Part shown: in pieces, positions 20,401 to 28,755 of the stretch
Position numbering within the stretch: the first letter of the stretch is position 1
How the letters are laid out: the number at the start of each line of letters is the position of its first letter
Assembly (NCBI RefSeq): GCF_000381985.1
Contig: NZ_KB907351.1
Span: 1 to 64,000 of the forward strand
Direction: 5' to 3'
DNA from: Novispirillum itersonii subsp. itersonii ATCC 12639
GTDB lineage: Bacteria; Pseudomonadota; Alphaproteobacteria; Rhodospirillales; Rhodospirillaceae
Length of the DNA stretch: 64,000 nucleotides
Notes under the pieces: generated by a model
Database searches by the model: none
What the model was told of the DNA's origin: nothing
Seen by the model: the letters and a program-made list of their open reading frames with translations, nothing else
Program-made: the position numbers and the translations under genes

Positions 20401-20429
20401 GAGGTAGTCTGCCTGTTGCCTGAAGTCAA
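20401..20429 (-). promoter_or_regulatory. Putative groESL promoter
   Basis: On the minus strand TTGACT (20429-20424) and TACCTC (20406-20401) are 17 bases apart, immediately upstream of CIRCE, where HrcA would block the start site. The -10 match is weak. Confidence 0.5.
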
Positions 20430-20484
20430 GAGGGGCAGCCGTCAATCCAGCTGCCCCCCATGAAAAATCAGATTTCTCAGGCTC

Positions 20485-20937
20485 TTAAACTGACGGCCCG
20501 GCAAAACTCTCCAGACAATCAGGCACGGCCATCCGCCGTCCGCCCATATCCCGGCTTTCAATCCAGCTGGACAGACGGCTCTCCGGCGCGGCCTTATCCG
20601 GGTAGAACGTCACATCCAGAACACAGCGGCCGGTCACAAACTGCCAGACCTCGGCGGGCTGCTCGCGGCGGATATAGGTCGGCTCCCCCAGCAGAGCACT
20701 GATCGCCGCAGGCGGACGGCTCTTCAGCTCCGCCTCTTTCGGCACCACCTTGATCGGGGCCCGGCGCGGCACACCCGGCATGATGTAAGCGTTCTGCGGA
20801 TCCGGTGTCTGGACAGTCTGCGGCCCCCCGCAGGCCACCGGCAGCAGGCACAGGGCCAGCACCGCCGCCCGACGGATCAGCGGGCGGAACGACTCGGGCC
20901 GCACCGGCAGAACAGACGGCATCAGGGCGATGGACAT
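20485..20937 (-). CDS. Putative lipoprotein of unknown function
   Basis: A 150-residue protein. A positively charged start and hydrophobic stretch (RRAAVLALCLLPVACGG) end in a plausible lipobox LPVAC near residue 36, so it is probably exported and lipid-anchored. The mature part has PPAAISALLGEPTYIRREQPAEVWQF and CVLDVTFYP, a short SmpA/OmlA-like pattern (small beta-rich domain with G-x-P-x-x-x-R-x-E and W-x-[FY]), though I cannot assign a family. Start: GGAGAG five bases before the ATG. It is 39 bases downstream of the EI24 gene on the same strand, so the two are probably co-transcribed. Confidence 0.75.
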   Translation of the reverse strand: MSIALMPSVLPVRPESFRPLIRRAAVLALCLLPVACGGPQTVQTPDPQNAYIMPGVPRRAPIKVVPKEAELKSRPPAAISALLGEPTYIRREQPAEVWQFVTGRCVLDVTFYPDKAAPESRLSSWIESRDMGGRRMAVPDCLESFAGPSV

Positions 20938-20976
20938 AACATCTCTCCGGTTAGACAGCGGACAAACGGCACGGCA

Positions 20977-21639
20977 TTAAGCCGCAGGACGCAGACGCTG
21001 CACCATATGCACCATCACCGCAACCCCGATGATCGGAGCCAGCAGATTGATCCCCGGGATCACCAGCAGCCCGGCAAGGGCCATGCCGGTTCCCCACAGC
21101 CGCAGCCGGTGTTCCCGGCGCAAGGCAACCGCCTCGGCCTTCGGCATCCGCCGCAGGGCCGCCAGTTCAAAATATTCCCGGCTCAGCAGATAACCGTTCA
21201 GCGCCGCGAAAACCCCCAGATTGACGACCGGAACCAGATACAGCGGCAGAACCAGAAGATTCAGGCCAATGGTCAGGCCGAGCAGACGCAGACCATCGAG
21301 AACCGCTGTCAGCACCGGCGTCGGCCGGGCGGGGGGCAGACCCGGATAATCGCGCCGCTCCACCGCCGTGGCGACGGTATCGAGAAACAGCCCGAGAAAT
21401 GCCGAGACTGTTCCGGGGAACAGCAGCCACGCCAGCATGACAGCGGTCAGGCCGCCCAAAACGTCAATCACCGCGTCCATCCACGGCACCGACGTCAAGA
21501 CAGCAGAGGACAGCGCCCAGACCACGCCCCCCAGCAACAGGGCAAAAATGACAACAGCCGCCGCAACGGAAATCGCCAGCATCCGGCGGATTGTCGGATC
21601 TTCAAGGTCCGTCAGGGATTTCCAGAACACCGAAATCAC
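20977..21639 (-). CDS. EI24/CysZ-like membrane protein
   Basis: A 220-residue inner-membrane protein with about four to six hydrophobic helices (VAAAVVIFALLLGGVVWAL, LTAVMLAWLLFPGTVSAFLGLF, LNLLVLPLYLVPVVNLGVF, LVIPGINLLAPIIGVAVMV). The block NGYLLSREYFELAALRRM is the hallmark of the EI24 domain, found in CysZ sulfate permeases and other membrane proteins. No cysteine genes are adjacent, so sulfate transport is not established. GTG start at 21639, with AGGAG nine bases upstream. It heads a short operon with the lipoprotein gene downstream. Confidence 0.82.
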   Translation of the reverse strand: MISVFWKSLTDLEDPTIRRMLAISVAAAVVIFALLLGGVVWALSSAVLTSVPWMDAVIDVLGGLTAVMLAWLLFPGTVSAFLGLFLDTVATAVERRDYPGLPPARPTPVLTAVLDGLRLLGLTIGLNLLVLPLYLVPVVNLGVFAALNGYLLSREYFELAALRRMPKAEAVALRREHRLRLWGTGMALAGLLVIPGINLLAPIIGVAVMVHMVQRLRPAA

Positions 21640-21986
21640 GTCATCACACTCCTGCTGTCAGCCGGATCAGGAGAGCGGCACCCCCGGCCTTATTGCGAAC
21701 GCCGAAAAATACCCGAAAAGAAATCTGAAAGGCGATTTTTCCGCTGCTTCAGGTCTTGTTCCGGCCCTGCCCGCCTGTATACTCCGCCGCCGCTGAACAG
21801 ATACTCCGGGTGGGTCGCCATCATTTGGCAGTCCCCGGCCCCGGTCCGCAAGATGCTCGGCAGAAGAAATACCCGCCGACACCCCCGGTCTTCGGCGTGG
21901 ATCCGGATAAACCAGACGGAACCGTCATGCCGCAGGCAGACCTTAAAAAAGGCGGTTCAGAGAGACTTGAACAGGACCCTGCCGCC
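21640..21986. other. Divergent intergenic region between EI24 gene and adenosine kinase
   Basis: 347 bases with no gene that I can support. It must hold promoters for both flanking genes. I see no strong palindrome or consensus promoter; an in-frame ATG at 21927 could extend the kinase by 20 residues. Confidence 0.6.
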
Positions 21987-22979
21987 ATGACCACGCCCCG
22001 CTTTGCCGTTGCCGCCATCGGGAATGCCATTGTCGATATCCTCGCCCATGCTGATGATACCTTCCTGACCGCCCATGGCATGGCCAAGGGAGGCATGGCG
22101 CTGATCGACGAAGCCACCGCCGATTCGCTTTATGAAGCGATGGGACCGGCCATTGAGGCATCCGGCGGGTCAGCCGCCAATACGGCGGCCGGTATCGCCT
22201 CGCTCGGCGGGGCCGTGGCCTATGTCGGCAAGGTCAACGGAGATCTGCTCGGCCGGGTGTTCACCCACGACATCCGGGCCATTGGCGTTCATTTCGATAC
22301 CCCGGCCCTGGCCGATGGCCCGGCGACCGCCCGCTGCATGGTGCTGATTACCCCGGATGCCGAGCGGACCATGAACACCTATCTCGGTGCCTGCACCCGC
22401 ATGACTCCGGAAGATATTGACGATACAGTGATTGCTGACGCCGCCGTCACCTATGTCGAAGGCTATCTGTGGGATCAGCCGGATGCCAAGGCCGCTATCC
22501 TGAAAGCGGCGAAGGCCGCACGGGCCGCCGGGCGCAAGGTTGCCCTGTCCCTGTCCGATGCCTTCTGCGTGGACCGCCACCGGACTGAGTTTCTGGAGCT
22601 GCTGAGCACCACCGTCGACATCCTGTTCGCCAACGAACAGGAGATTTGTCATCTTTATGGGGTTGCATCTTTCGACGAAGCAGTAGAAAAGGTGCGCGGT
22701 CAGGTAGGACTTGCGGCGTTGACCCGCGGGGCCGCCGGTTCGGTGGTGGTGACGGCAGACCAGACAGTCGAAGTTGTCGCCCATGTCCCGGATGCGGTGG
22801 TTGATACCACCGGAGCCGGCGATCTGTATGCCGCCGGTTTCCTTTACGGCCTGACCACCGGGCGATCGCTGACCGACTGCGCCCGTCTGGGCGGCCTGTG
22901 CGCCGCTGAGTGCATCAGTCACGTCGGTCCCCGTCCGCAGGTGTCGCTGGCGGACCTCGTTAAACGGCATCTTGGCTGA
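21987..22979 (+). CDS. Adenosine kinase, PfkB family
   Basis: A 330-residue ribokinase-fold sugar kinase. Visible motifs are the N-terminal GNAIVDILAHADD, the first PfkB signature GGSAANTAAGIASLGG, the lid and nucleoside pocket, and the C-terminal anion-hole/catalytic motif DTTGAGDLYAAGFLYGL with the catalytic Asp. This pattern with VGKVNGDLLGRVFTHD matches alphaproteobacterial enzymes annotated as adenosine kinase, which salvage adenosine to AMP; another nucleoside or ribose derivative is possible. ATG 21987 gives the normal family start. typA follows after 125 bases on the same strand. Confidence 0.88.
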   Translation: MTTPRFAVAAIGNAIVDILAHADDTFLTAHGMAKGGMALIDEATADSLYEAMGPAIEASGGSAANTAAGIASLGGAVAYVGKVNGDLLGRVFTHDIRAIGVHFDTPALADGPATARCMVLITPDAERTMNTYLGACTRMTPEDIDDTVIADAAVTYVEGYLWDQPDAKAAILKAAKAARAAGRKVALSLSDAFCVDRHRTEFLELLSTTVDILFANEQEICHLYGVASFDEAVEKVRGQVGLAALTRGAAGSVVVTADQTVEVVAHVPDAVVDTTGAGDLYAAGFLYGLTTGRSLTDCARLGGLCAAECISHVGPRPQVSLADLVKRHLG

Positions 22980-23104
22980 TCCCTCCGGACCCCTTTTATC
23001 CGGGTCGTTTCAGCCGCTCAGGATACCCCTCCTCCGGGCCGGATCGGCCCGCCCGCGTCCCAGGGGCTGCACAGCAGCCCGTCCCTAACCAATTGGAACC
23101 CTTC

Positions 23105-24925
23105 ATGGATCTTCGCAATATCGCGATCATTGCCCACGTCGACCACGGGAAGACCACCCTCGTTGACGCCATGCTGAAGCAGAGCGGAACCTTCCGCGAA
23201 AACCAGAAAGTGGCCGAGCGCGCCATGGACTCCAACGATCTGGAGCGTGAGCGCGGCATCACCATTCTGGCAAAGTGCACCTCCGTTGACTGGAACGGGC
23301 ACCGCATCAACATCGTCGACACCCCGGGCCACGCTGACTTCGGTGGCGAAGTGGAACGCATCCTGTCGATGGTCGATGGCGTGGTTCTGCTGTGCGACTC
23401 CGCTGAAGGCCCGCTGCCGCAGACCAAGTTCGTGCTGGGCAAGGCCCTGAAGCTCGGCCTGCGCCCGATCGTGCTGATCAACAAGGTTGACCGTCAGGAC
23501 GCCCGTCCGCACGAAGTCCATGACGAGATCTTCGACCTGTTCGCCAGCCTTGATGCCAGCGATGAGCAGCTCGACTTCCCGACCCTGTTCGCTGTCGGCC
23601 GTGAAGGCTGGGCGGTGGAGAATCTGGATACCGACGAGCGTAAGGATCTGACCCCGCTGTTTAATCTGGTGCTGCGCCATGTGCCGCCGCCGAAGCGGGA
23701 TCTGGAAGCGCCGTTCTCCATGCTGGCCACCACCCTGGAAGCCGACCCGTATCTGGGCCGTATCCTGACCGGCCGCATCGCCACCGGGCGCGCCAAGGTC
23801 AACATGGCGATCAAGGCGCTTGGCCGTGACGGCAGCCTGATTGAACAGGGCCGTGCCTCGAAGATCCTTGCCTTCCGTGGCCTGCAGCGCGTGCCGCTGG
23901 ACGAAGCCGAAGCCGGGGACATCATCTCCATCGCCGGTCTGACCAAGGCGAACGTGTCGGATACCATCTGCGCCCCCGACGTGACCGAGGCGCTGGAAGC
24001 CCAGCCGATCGATCCGCCGACTCTGGCAATGACCTTCACCGTCAACGACAGCCCGCTGGCCGGGACCGAAGGTGACAAGCTGACCAGCCGCGTCATCAAA
24101 GGCCGTCTGGAACGCGAAGCTGAAGGCAACGTCGCCATCCGCATCACCGAAAGCGCCGACAAGGACAGCTTCGAAGTGGCTGGCCGTGGTGAACTGCAGC
24201 TCGGTGTTCTGATCGAAACCATGCGCCGTGAAGGGTTCGAGCTGTCGATCTCCCGCCCGCGCGTGCTGTTCCGGGAAGAAAACGGCGTCCGCATGGAGCC
24301 GATCGAAGAAGTCGTCGTCGACGTCGATGAAGAATTCTCCGGTACCGTGGTCGAGAAGATGAGCCTGCGTAAGGCTGAAATGACCGACATGCGTCCGTCG
24401 GGTGGCGGCAAGACCCGCATCACCTTCCTCGCCCCGTCGCGTGGCCTGATCGGATATCACTCTGAATTCCTGACCGACACCCGTGGCACCGGCCTGATGA
24501 ACCGCCTGTTCCACAGCTACGCCCCCTACAAGGGTGCGATTGAAGGGCGCCGGACCGGGGTTCTGATTTCCAATGCCCAGGGCGATGCCGTTGCTTATGC
24601 CCTGTTCAACCTGATCGACCGTGGCCCGCAGTTCGTGGTCCATAACGACCGGGTGTATGAGGGCATGATCGTCGGCGAACATACCCGTTCCAACGATCTG
24701 GAAGTCAACGTCCTGAAGGGCAAGCAGCTGACCAACATCCGCGCCTCCGGCAAGGACGAAGCCATTAAGCTGCCGCCGCCGAAGAAGATGTCGCTGGAAG
24801 AAGCCCTGTCTTATATTCAGGATGACGAGCTGGTGGAAGTGACCCCGAAGTCGATCCGTCTGCGCAAGCGTTACCTTGACCCGAACGAGCGCAAGCGCGC
24901 CGCCAAGAAAGGCGAGTTCGAATAA
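23105..24925 (+). CDS. typA: Ribosome-associated GTPase TypA/BipA
   Basis: A 606-residue translational GTPase related to EF-G that aids 50S assembly and stress adaptation. G motifs are in order: [15 protein letters not shown] (G1, residues 9-23), RGIT (G2), [16 protein letters not shown] (G3) and [11 protein letters not shown] (G4). The EF-G-like domains and the TypA-specific C-terminus follow ([40 protein letters not shown]). The ATG at 23105 is preferred to a TTG at 23093 because the family begins [11 protein letters not shown]. It ends at a very strong bidirectional terminator. Confidence 0.98.
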   Translation: MDLRNIAIIAHVDHGKTTLVDAMLKQSGTFRENQKVAERAMDSNDLERERGITILAKCTSVDWNGHRINIVDTPGHADFGGEVERILSMVDGVVLLCDSAEGPLPQTKFVLGKALKLGLRPIVLINKVDRQDARPHEVHDEIFDLFASLDASDEQLDFPTLFAVGREGWAVENLDTDERKDLTPLFNLVLRHVPPPKRDLEAPFSMLATTLEADPYLGRILTGRIATGRAKVNMAIKALGRDGSLIEQGRASKILAFRGLQRVPLDEAEAGDIISIAGLTKANVSDTICAPDVTEALEAQPIDPPTLAMTFTVNDSPLAGTEGDKLTSRVIKGRLEREAEGNVAIRITESADKDSFEVAGRGELQLGVLIETMRREGFELSISRPRVLFREENGVRMEPIEEVVVDVDEEFSGTVVEKMSLRKAEMTDMRPSGGGKTRITFLAPSRGLIGYHSEFLTDTRGTGLMNRLFHSYAPYKGAIEGRRTGVLISNAQGDAVAYALFNLIDRGPQFVVHNDRVYEGMIVGEHTRSNDLEVNVLKGKQLTNIRASGKDEAIKLPPPKKMSLEEALSYIQDDELVEVTPKSIRLRKRYLDPNERKRAAKKGEFE

Positions 24926-24930
24926 GACCT

Positions 24931-24972
24931 AGAAAGAAACCCCCGTCAGTCCTCTGACGGGGGTTTCTTTCT
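24931..24972. terminator. Strong bidirectional terminator after typA
   Basis: A perfect 19-bp stem (24931-24949 with 24954-24972), four-base loop, with A-rich and T-rich ends on both sides. It serves typA on the plus strand and the small lipoprotein on the minus strand. Confidence 0.95.
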
Positions 24973-25030
24973 GACGCCCTCAAAACGGCGCGCCGCCAGA
25001 TCCGAAGCATGGCGCTTTTCTGGGCGGGAG

Positions 25031-25363
25031 CTATTTGCAGTCGAAGACAGACAGATTCGGCGCCGTCAGTGGGCATTGGTACCGCAGGGTTCCAACAAAA
25101 ACCGGCGTCCGCTTGGTCCGCGCACATTCCTGCACGGCCAGACGCTGAACTTCAGCGGTCGGCTGGCCGGCATGACAGACAGACACCAGGTCATCGGTTG
25201 AAGTGCCGACAAATTTATGCGGTTCTCCGGCCTCACGGCGCCGGTCAACCCACGGGTCCGCACAGCCCGCCAGCAGGGTGAGGATCGATACTGATGCAAC
25301 AAGGGCGCACATCCGGCGTAACCGGGCCTTCTGTTCCGGACGGTGGATACCTGCGATGCTCAT
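25031..25363 (-). CDS. Small putative lipoprotein
   Basis: A 110-residue protein. A charged N-terminus (IHRPEQKARLRRM) leads into a hydrophobic run ending in the lipobox LTLLAGCADP, so it is probably lipid-anchored after cleavage before Cys. The mature part is small with several cysteines (VCHAGQPTAEVQRLAVQECA and YQCPLTAPNL), giving potential disulfides. I do not recognise the family. The ATG at 25363 is fixed by AGGAGG six bases upstream; longer in-frame starts look spurious. It is divergent from the PadR-like gene, with a Fur-box-like element between them. Confidence 0.75.
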   Translation of the reverse strand: MSIAGIHRPEQKARLRRMCALVASVSILTLLAGCADPWVDRRREAGEPHKFVGTSTDDLVSVCHAGQPTAEVQRLAVQECARTKRTPVFVGTLRYQCPLTAPNLSVFDCK

Positions 25364-25460
25364 CTGCTGCCTCCTGTGCGCCCACTCTGTCGGCGGACAG
25401 GTATACTGCACCCGACGCGACAGGCAAAGCGGCATCCCATGAGGGGACTCTACAGTTATT

Positions 25461-25479
25461 GATAATGCTTCTCATTCTC
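25461..25479. promoter_or_regulatory. Fur-box-like element
   Basis: GATAATGCTTCTCATTCTC matches the 19-bp Fur consensus GATAATGATAATCATTATC at 14 or 15 of 19 positions. It lies 98 bases before the lipoprotein start and 69 bases before the PadR-like start, so either or both could be iron-regulated. Confidence 0.55.
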
Positions 25480-25547
25480 TTGAGTGGACAACCGACTTTC
25501 TCCTGCCTATAATCAGTCTCAAGTTCTCTTCGTGATGGATCAGCCCC

Positions 25548-26093
25548 ATGTTCGCCGACAACACTCTGACACCGCGTGAAGCCGTCCGCCTGTGTACCCT
25601 CGGCACCATTGCAGCGGGGCCGCTGCACTATTCGCAGCTGGCATCCTCGGTCCGGCTGTTCATCACCCGCCTGTCCGGCCCCTCGCTTGACCTGCTGGGC
25701 AGCTCCATTGAACTGCTCCGCTACGAAGGCCTGGTCGAGCCGGTAAATGGCGAAGGCATGGAAGATGATGCCCTGTTGCAAATCACTCCGGCCGGGGCTG
25801 AAGCCTTTCATGATCTGATGACGGCGCCGCTGCGCCCGGCCAGCGATCTGTCCAAGCTGATCACCGCCCTGAAATTCCGCTTCCTGCATCTGCTGCCTGC
25901 CGCAATTCAGGCAGAGCAGATTGACCTGCTGATCGATACTCAGGAAACCGGGCTGAACCGTCTGGCTGATCTGCGGAAGGCAGTCAACGGTGAACCGGGC
26001 TACATGGGCGATTGGCTGGACGAGGAAATCGCCCGCGCTGAAGATCGCCTGGCGTGGCTGGAAAATCTGCGGGTCCGCGCCGGTCAGGCGTAA
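25548..26093 (+). CDS. PadR-like winged-helix regulator
   Basis: A 181-residue protein. The N-terminal half reads as a winged helix (LTPREAVRLCTLGTIAAGPLHYSQLA, SIELLRYEGLVEPV, LLQITPAGAEAFHDLM). The C-terminal half (ALKFRFLHLLPAAIQAEQIDLL, ETGLNRLADLRKAV) resembles the helical dimer arm of PadR proteins. PadR members repress nearby genes in response to small molecules, but no obvious target lies downstream, where a terminator follows at once. A Fur-box-like element upstream hints at iron control. The assignment is by pattern only. Confidence 0.65.
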   Translation: MFADNTLTPREAVRLCTLGTIAAGPLHYSQLASSVRLFITRLSGPSLDLLGSSIELLRYEGLVEPVNGEGMEDDALLQITPAGAEAFHDLMTAPLRPASDLSKLITALKFRFLHLLPAAIQAEQIDLLIDTQETGLNRLADLRKAVNGEPGYMGDWLDEEIARAEDRLAWLENLRVRAGQA

Positions 26094-26123
26094 TCCACTC
26101 TCAAAAGCAGATTGAGAAAAGAA

Positions 26124-26149
26124 GAAGGGGAGCCGGTCGGCTCCCCTTC
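26124..26149. terminator. Terminator between PadR-like gene and aminotransferase
   Basis: GAAGGGGAGCC (26124-26134) pairs with GGCTCCCCTTC (26139-26149) across a four-base loop, with A/T-rich flanks on both sides. Confidence 0.8.
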
Positions 26150-26162
26150 GTTCTTGTGGCCT

Positions 26163-27305
26163 TCAGGACCAGCCTTTCAGCTGCTCCACTGCCTCGCGCA
26201 GGGTCGCCTCATCCCGCGCGAAGGAAAAGCGGACAAAATGGCTACCGCCGACCGGGTCGAAATCGACCCCCGGCGTTGCCGCGACCCCGGTTTCAGCCAG
26301 CATACGACGACAGAACTCAAGGCTGTCATTGGTCCGGTCGGCAACGTCTGCGTACAGATAAAAAGCACCGTCCGGCGGGGCAAAACGGCTGAATCCGGCC
26401 TTCGGCAACTCTTCCAGCAGCATCGCCCGGCTGCGGCCATAGGCGGCAACCCGGGCCTCCAGCTCCTCAATATGATCGAACACATGGATTCCAGCATGCT
26501 GAGACAGGGCCGGCGCGGAGATGAACAGATTCTGCGCCAGACACTCAACGCCGCGGACCATGTTTTCCGGCACCACCAGCCAGCCAAGGCGCCAGCCAGT
26601 CATGCAGAAATATTTAGAGAAACTGTTGATCAGAACCGCCTGATCGGTAAAGCGGGCCGCCGTCGCCGCTTGCTGGCCAAAAGCAATGCCATGATAGATC
26701 TCATCAGAGATCAGGCGGATGCCATTAGCGTCACAGTAGGCCGCCAGCCGCTGCAGTTCGTCCGGGGCCATGATCGTACCGGTCGGATTCGACGGGCTGG
26801 CGACGATCAGACCATCCAGCTTCTGCCCACAGCGCTCCAGAACCTCGACCGTCGGCTGATAGCGGCTGTCCGGGCCAACCGGTATCGAGACCGGCTCAAT
26901 CCCCAGTGAGCGCAGGATGCTGGGATAAGCCGGATATCCCGGCTGGGCCAGACCAACCCGGGCACCAACCTCGAAACAGGCGGCAAAAGCCAGAATAAAC
27001 CCGGTGGAAGACCCAGTGGTCACCACCACCCGACTGGGGTCGATCTCCACGCCCTGCGTCCGCTGATAGTGCACAGCGATTCGACGGCGCAACTCCGGCA
27101 ATCCAAGGGCCACGGTATAGCCGAGGGTATCACTCTCCAGAACTCCCTTCAGCGCCTCGGTCACGCCCTGCGGTACGCCAAGGGAGGGCTGCCCGACTTC
27201 CATATGCCAGACCGGCAACCCCTGCGCCTCCCGGTCGGTTGCCGCACGCACAACATCCATCACAATAAACGGCGGCACGGTGCCGCGGCGGGAGAGTCCC
27301 GACAT
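26163..27305 (-). CDS. PLP-dependent aminotransferase, class I/II
   Basis: A 380-residue fold-type I enzyme. The PLP-binding features are visible: VVVTTGSSTGFILAFAACFE, the SPSNPTGTIM block, DEIYHGIAFG with the conserved Asp and Tyr, and the Schiff-base lysine motif INSFSKYFCMTGWRLGW. The C-terminal Arg in HFVRFSFARDEATL would bind the substrate carboxylate. This looks like the AspC/AAT subgroup common in alphaproteobacteria; the amino acid specificity cannot be read. I chose ATG 27305 with AGGA eight bases upstream over a GTG at 27326. It lies downstream of the GGT-like gene on the same strand (61-base spacer). Confidence 0.9.
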   Translation of the reverse strand: MSGLSRRGTVPPFIVMDVVRAATDREAQGLPVWHMEVGQPSLGVPQGVTEALKGVLESDTLGYTVALGLPELRRRIAVHYQRTQGVEIDPSRVVVTTGSSTGFILAFAACFEVGARVGLAQPGYPAYPSILRSLGIEPVSIPVGPDSRYQPTVEVLERCGQKLDGLIVASPSNPTGTIMAPDELQRLAAYCDANGIRLISDEIYHGIAFGQQAATAARFTDQAVLINSFSKYFCMTGWRLGWLVVPENMVRGVECLAQNLFISAPALSQHAGIHVFDHIEELEARVAAYGRSRAMLLEELPKAGFSRFAPPDGAFYLYADVADRTNDSLEFCRRMLAETGVAATPGVDFDPVGGSHFVRFSFARDEATLREAVEQLKGWS

Positions 27306-27365
27306 CTCAGATTTCCTCACAGACACTGTTTTCCCCCGGCGAAACCGGCGGAAGCTTACGTTTGC

Positions 27366-28724
27366 TTACTTTTCTTTCCCGATCAGCAGACCGTACCCGG
27401 CACCACGCGAATCGATGGCAACGCGGCAGGATGCCGGATACGGCGGCAGCCCCTGCGGACAGCTGAGGCCGACAATCCGCCCCGGTCCGGAAGCGGCATT
27501 GATCACCGGCGGGAAAGACGCCTCAACCGACGCATCCGGCCCAATCAGGGTCACGGCAACACGGGCAGCGTGTTCCGGTGCCCCAAGACCGCCACCGGCC
27601 AGACCATACCGGAATTCGTTGACATTATCGTTGATCAGCAGACCAACGGCCATCGGGGCCATCATGTCGCCATCCGGCGGCAGAGTCAGGAACATGCCAA
27701 ACCCCGGCACGGTCCGCCCGGCCCCGAAAGGAGCCACCATGGTCAGCGCGCAGGAGACCGAGGTGCCGGTACGGTCCGCCACCACAAAACCGGTGCTGCC
27801 TGCCTTGGTCGGAATCGCCCCCGACGGCGCAGGCAAAGATCCCGCCTCAGCCCCGCTCCACAGGGCGGCAAAATTCCCGAAAGAAGCGGCTCCCGGCGGG
27901 GTATAGAGGGTTTCGTTCCCGATCTTCCGGCTGTCCGGTGTCACCCACGACGGTGTCCATTCCCGCAGCCCCTGCACCGTGATGAGCCCACCGACACTGC
28001 GGACGGCTTCGACATAGTTCCGGCCCAGCACCCCGCCATACAGATCCCCCGGCCCATTCTGCCGCAGACGGCCCAGAACGGCCGCCAGATCTGTCTGAAC
28101 CAGCTTATCGCCTTCCTTCAGCAGCGCCCCTTCGCGGGTACCAAACACCCGCGCGGCCAGAGGGTCACGGGCAATCGCCCGCCCGCCTTCCTGCAGTTCC
28201 AGCGCCAGTGCCCGCGACATCGGCTCGCCGAAGCGGGCCAGAAGTTCAGCCGGGGTCACCACCTCTTCCCAGCGCATCCGGCCATATTTGGCATGCAGCG
28301 CGAACAGGCCCCGTGGCAGGGCGGGCAATGCTACCGGCGTCCCCTGAACCCCGGCGGGCAGGCCAACCACAGACGCCGACAGGGGCGGGGTCATAAAATC
28401 AAGGACTTCAGTGGTTTTGGTCGCCCGGTCATGCACCACGCAGACCCCACCGCCCCCCAGACCGGCAGACGACGGCAGCGTCACCGCAAGGGTAAAGCCC
28501 ATCGCCACGGCAGCATCAACCGCCGAGCCCCCGGCTGAGAGCACATCCCGCCCGACCAGCGTGGCCCGTGGCTCATCCGCCGCAATCGCACCGGCAAAGC
28601 CTTTAACCGTCCCAACGGTCCCTACCTTGAGATCCCGGGCCGGGTCGCCACAGCCGGTCAGGGCCATCGCCGCAACAATAACCCCTGCCAGAGACAGGCC
28701 CATCCGTTGACGGTGACGGGACAT
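27366..28724 (-). CDS. Gamma-glutamyltransferase-like lipoprotein with altered active site
   Basis: A 452-residue Ntn-hydrolase-fold protein. A lipobox LTGC at residues 22-25 suggests lipid anchoring. The GGT core is recognisable: GGSAVDAAVAMGFTLAVTLPSSAGLGGGG at 65-93 in two adjoining blocks, then the pair VLDF at 107-110. But the Arg that binds the gamma-glutamyl carboxylate in true GGT (after LDF) is Met111. At the autocleavage site, where GGT has T-T-H, this protein has Ser310-Thr311-Gly312. It is also shorter than the usual 550-580 residues. Activity as a normal transpeptidase is therefore doubtful. ATG 28724 follows a GGTAGGGG site. It is divergent from the M48 protease with only 31 bases between starts. 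Confidence 0.78.
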   Translation of the reverse strand: MSRHRQRMGLSLAGVIVAAMALTGCGDPARDLKVGTVGTVKGFAGAIAADEPRATLVGRDVLSAGGSAVDAAVAMGFTLAVTLPSSAGLGGGGVCVVHDRATKTTEVLDFMTPPLSASVVGLPAGVQGTPVALPALPRGLFALHAKYGRMRWEEVVTPAELLARFGEPMSRALALELQEGGRAIARDPLAARVFGTREGALLKEGDKLVQTDLAAVLGRLRQNGPGDLYGGVLGRNYVEAVRSVGGLITVQGLREWTPSWVTPDSRKIGNETLYTPPGAASFGNFAALWSGAEAGSLPAPSGAIPTKAGSTGFVVADRTGTSVSCALTMVAPFGAGRTVPGFGMFLTLPPDGDMMAPMAVGLLINDNVNEFRYGLAGGGLGAPEHAARVAVTLIGPDASVEASFPPVINAASGPGRIVGLSCPQGLPPYPASCRVAIDSRGAGYGLLIGKEK

Positions 28725-28755
28725 GCCCCTACCTTGGGAGGAAACCTTGAGGGTC

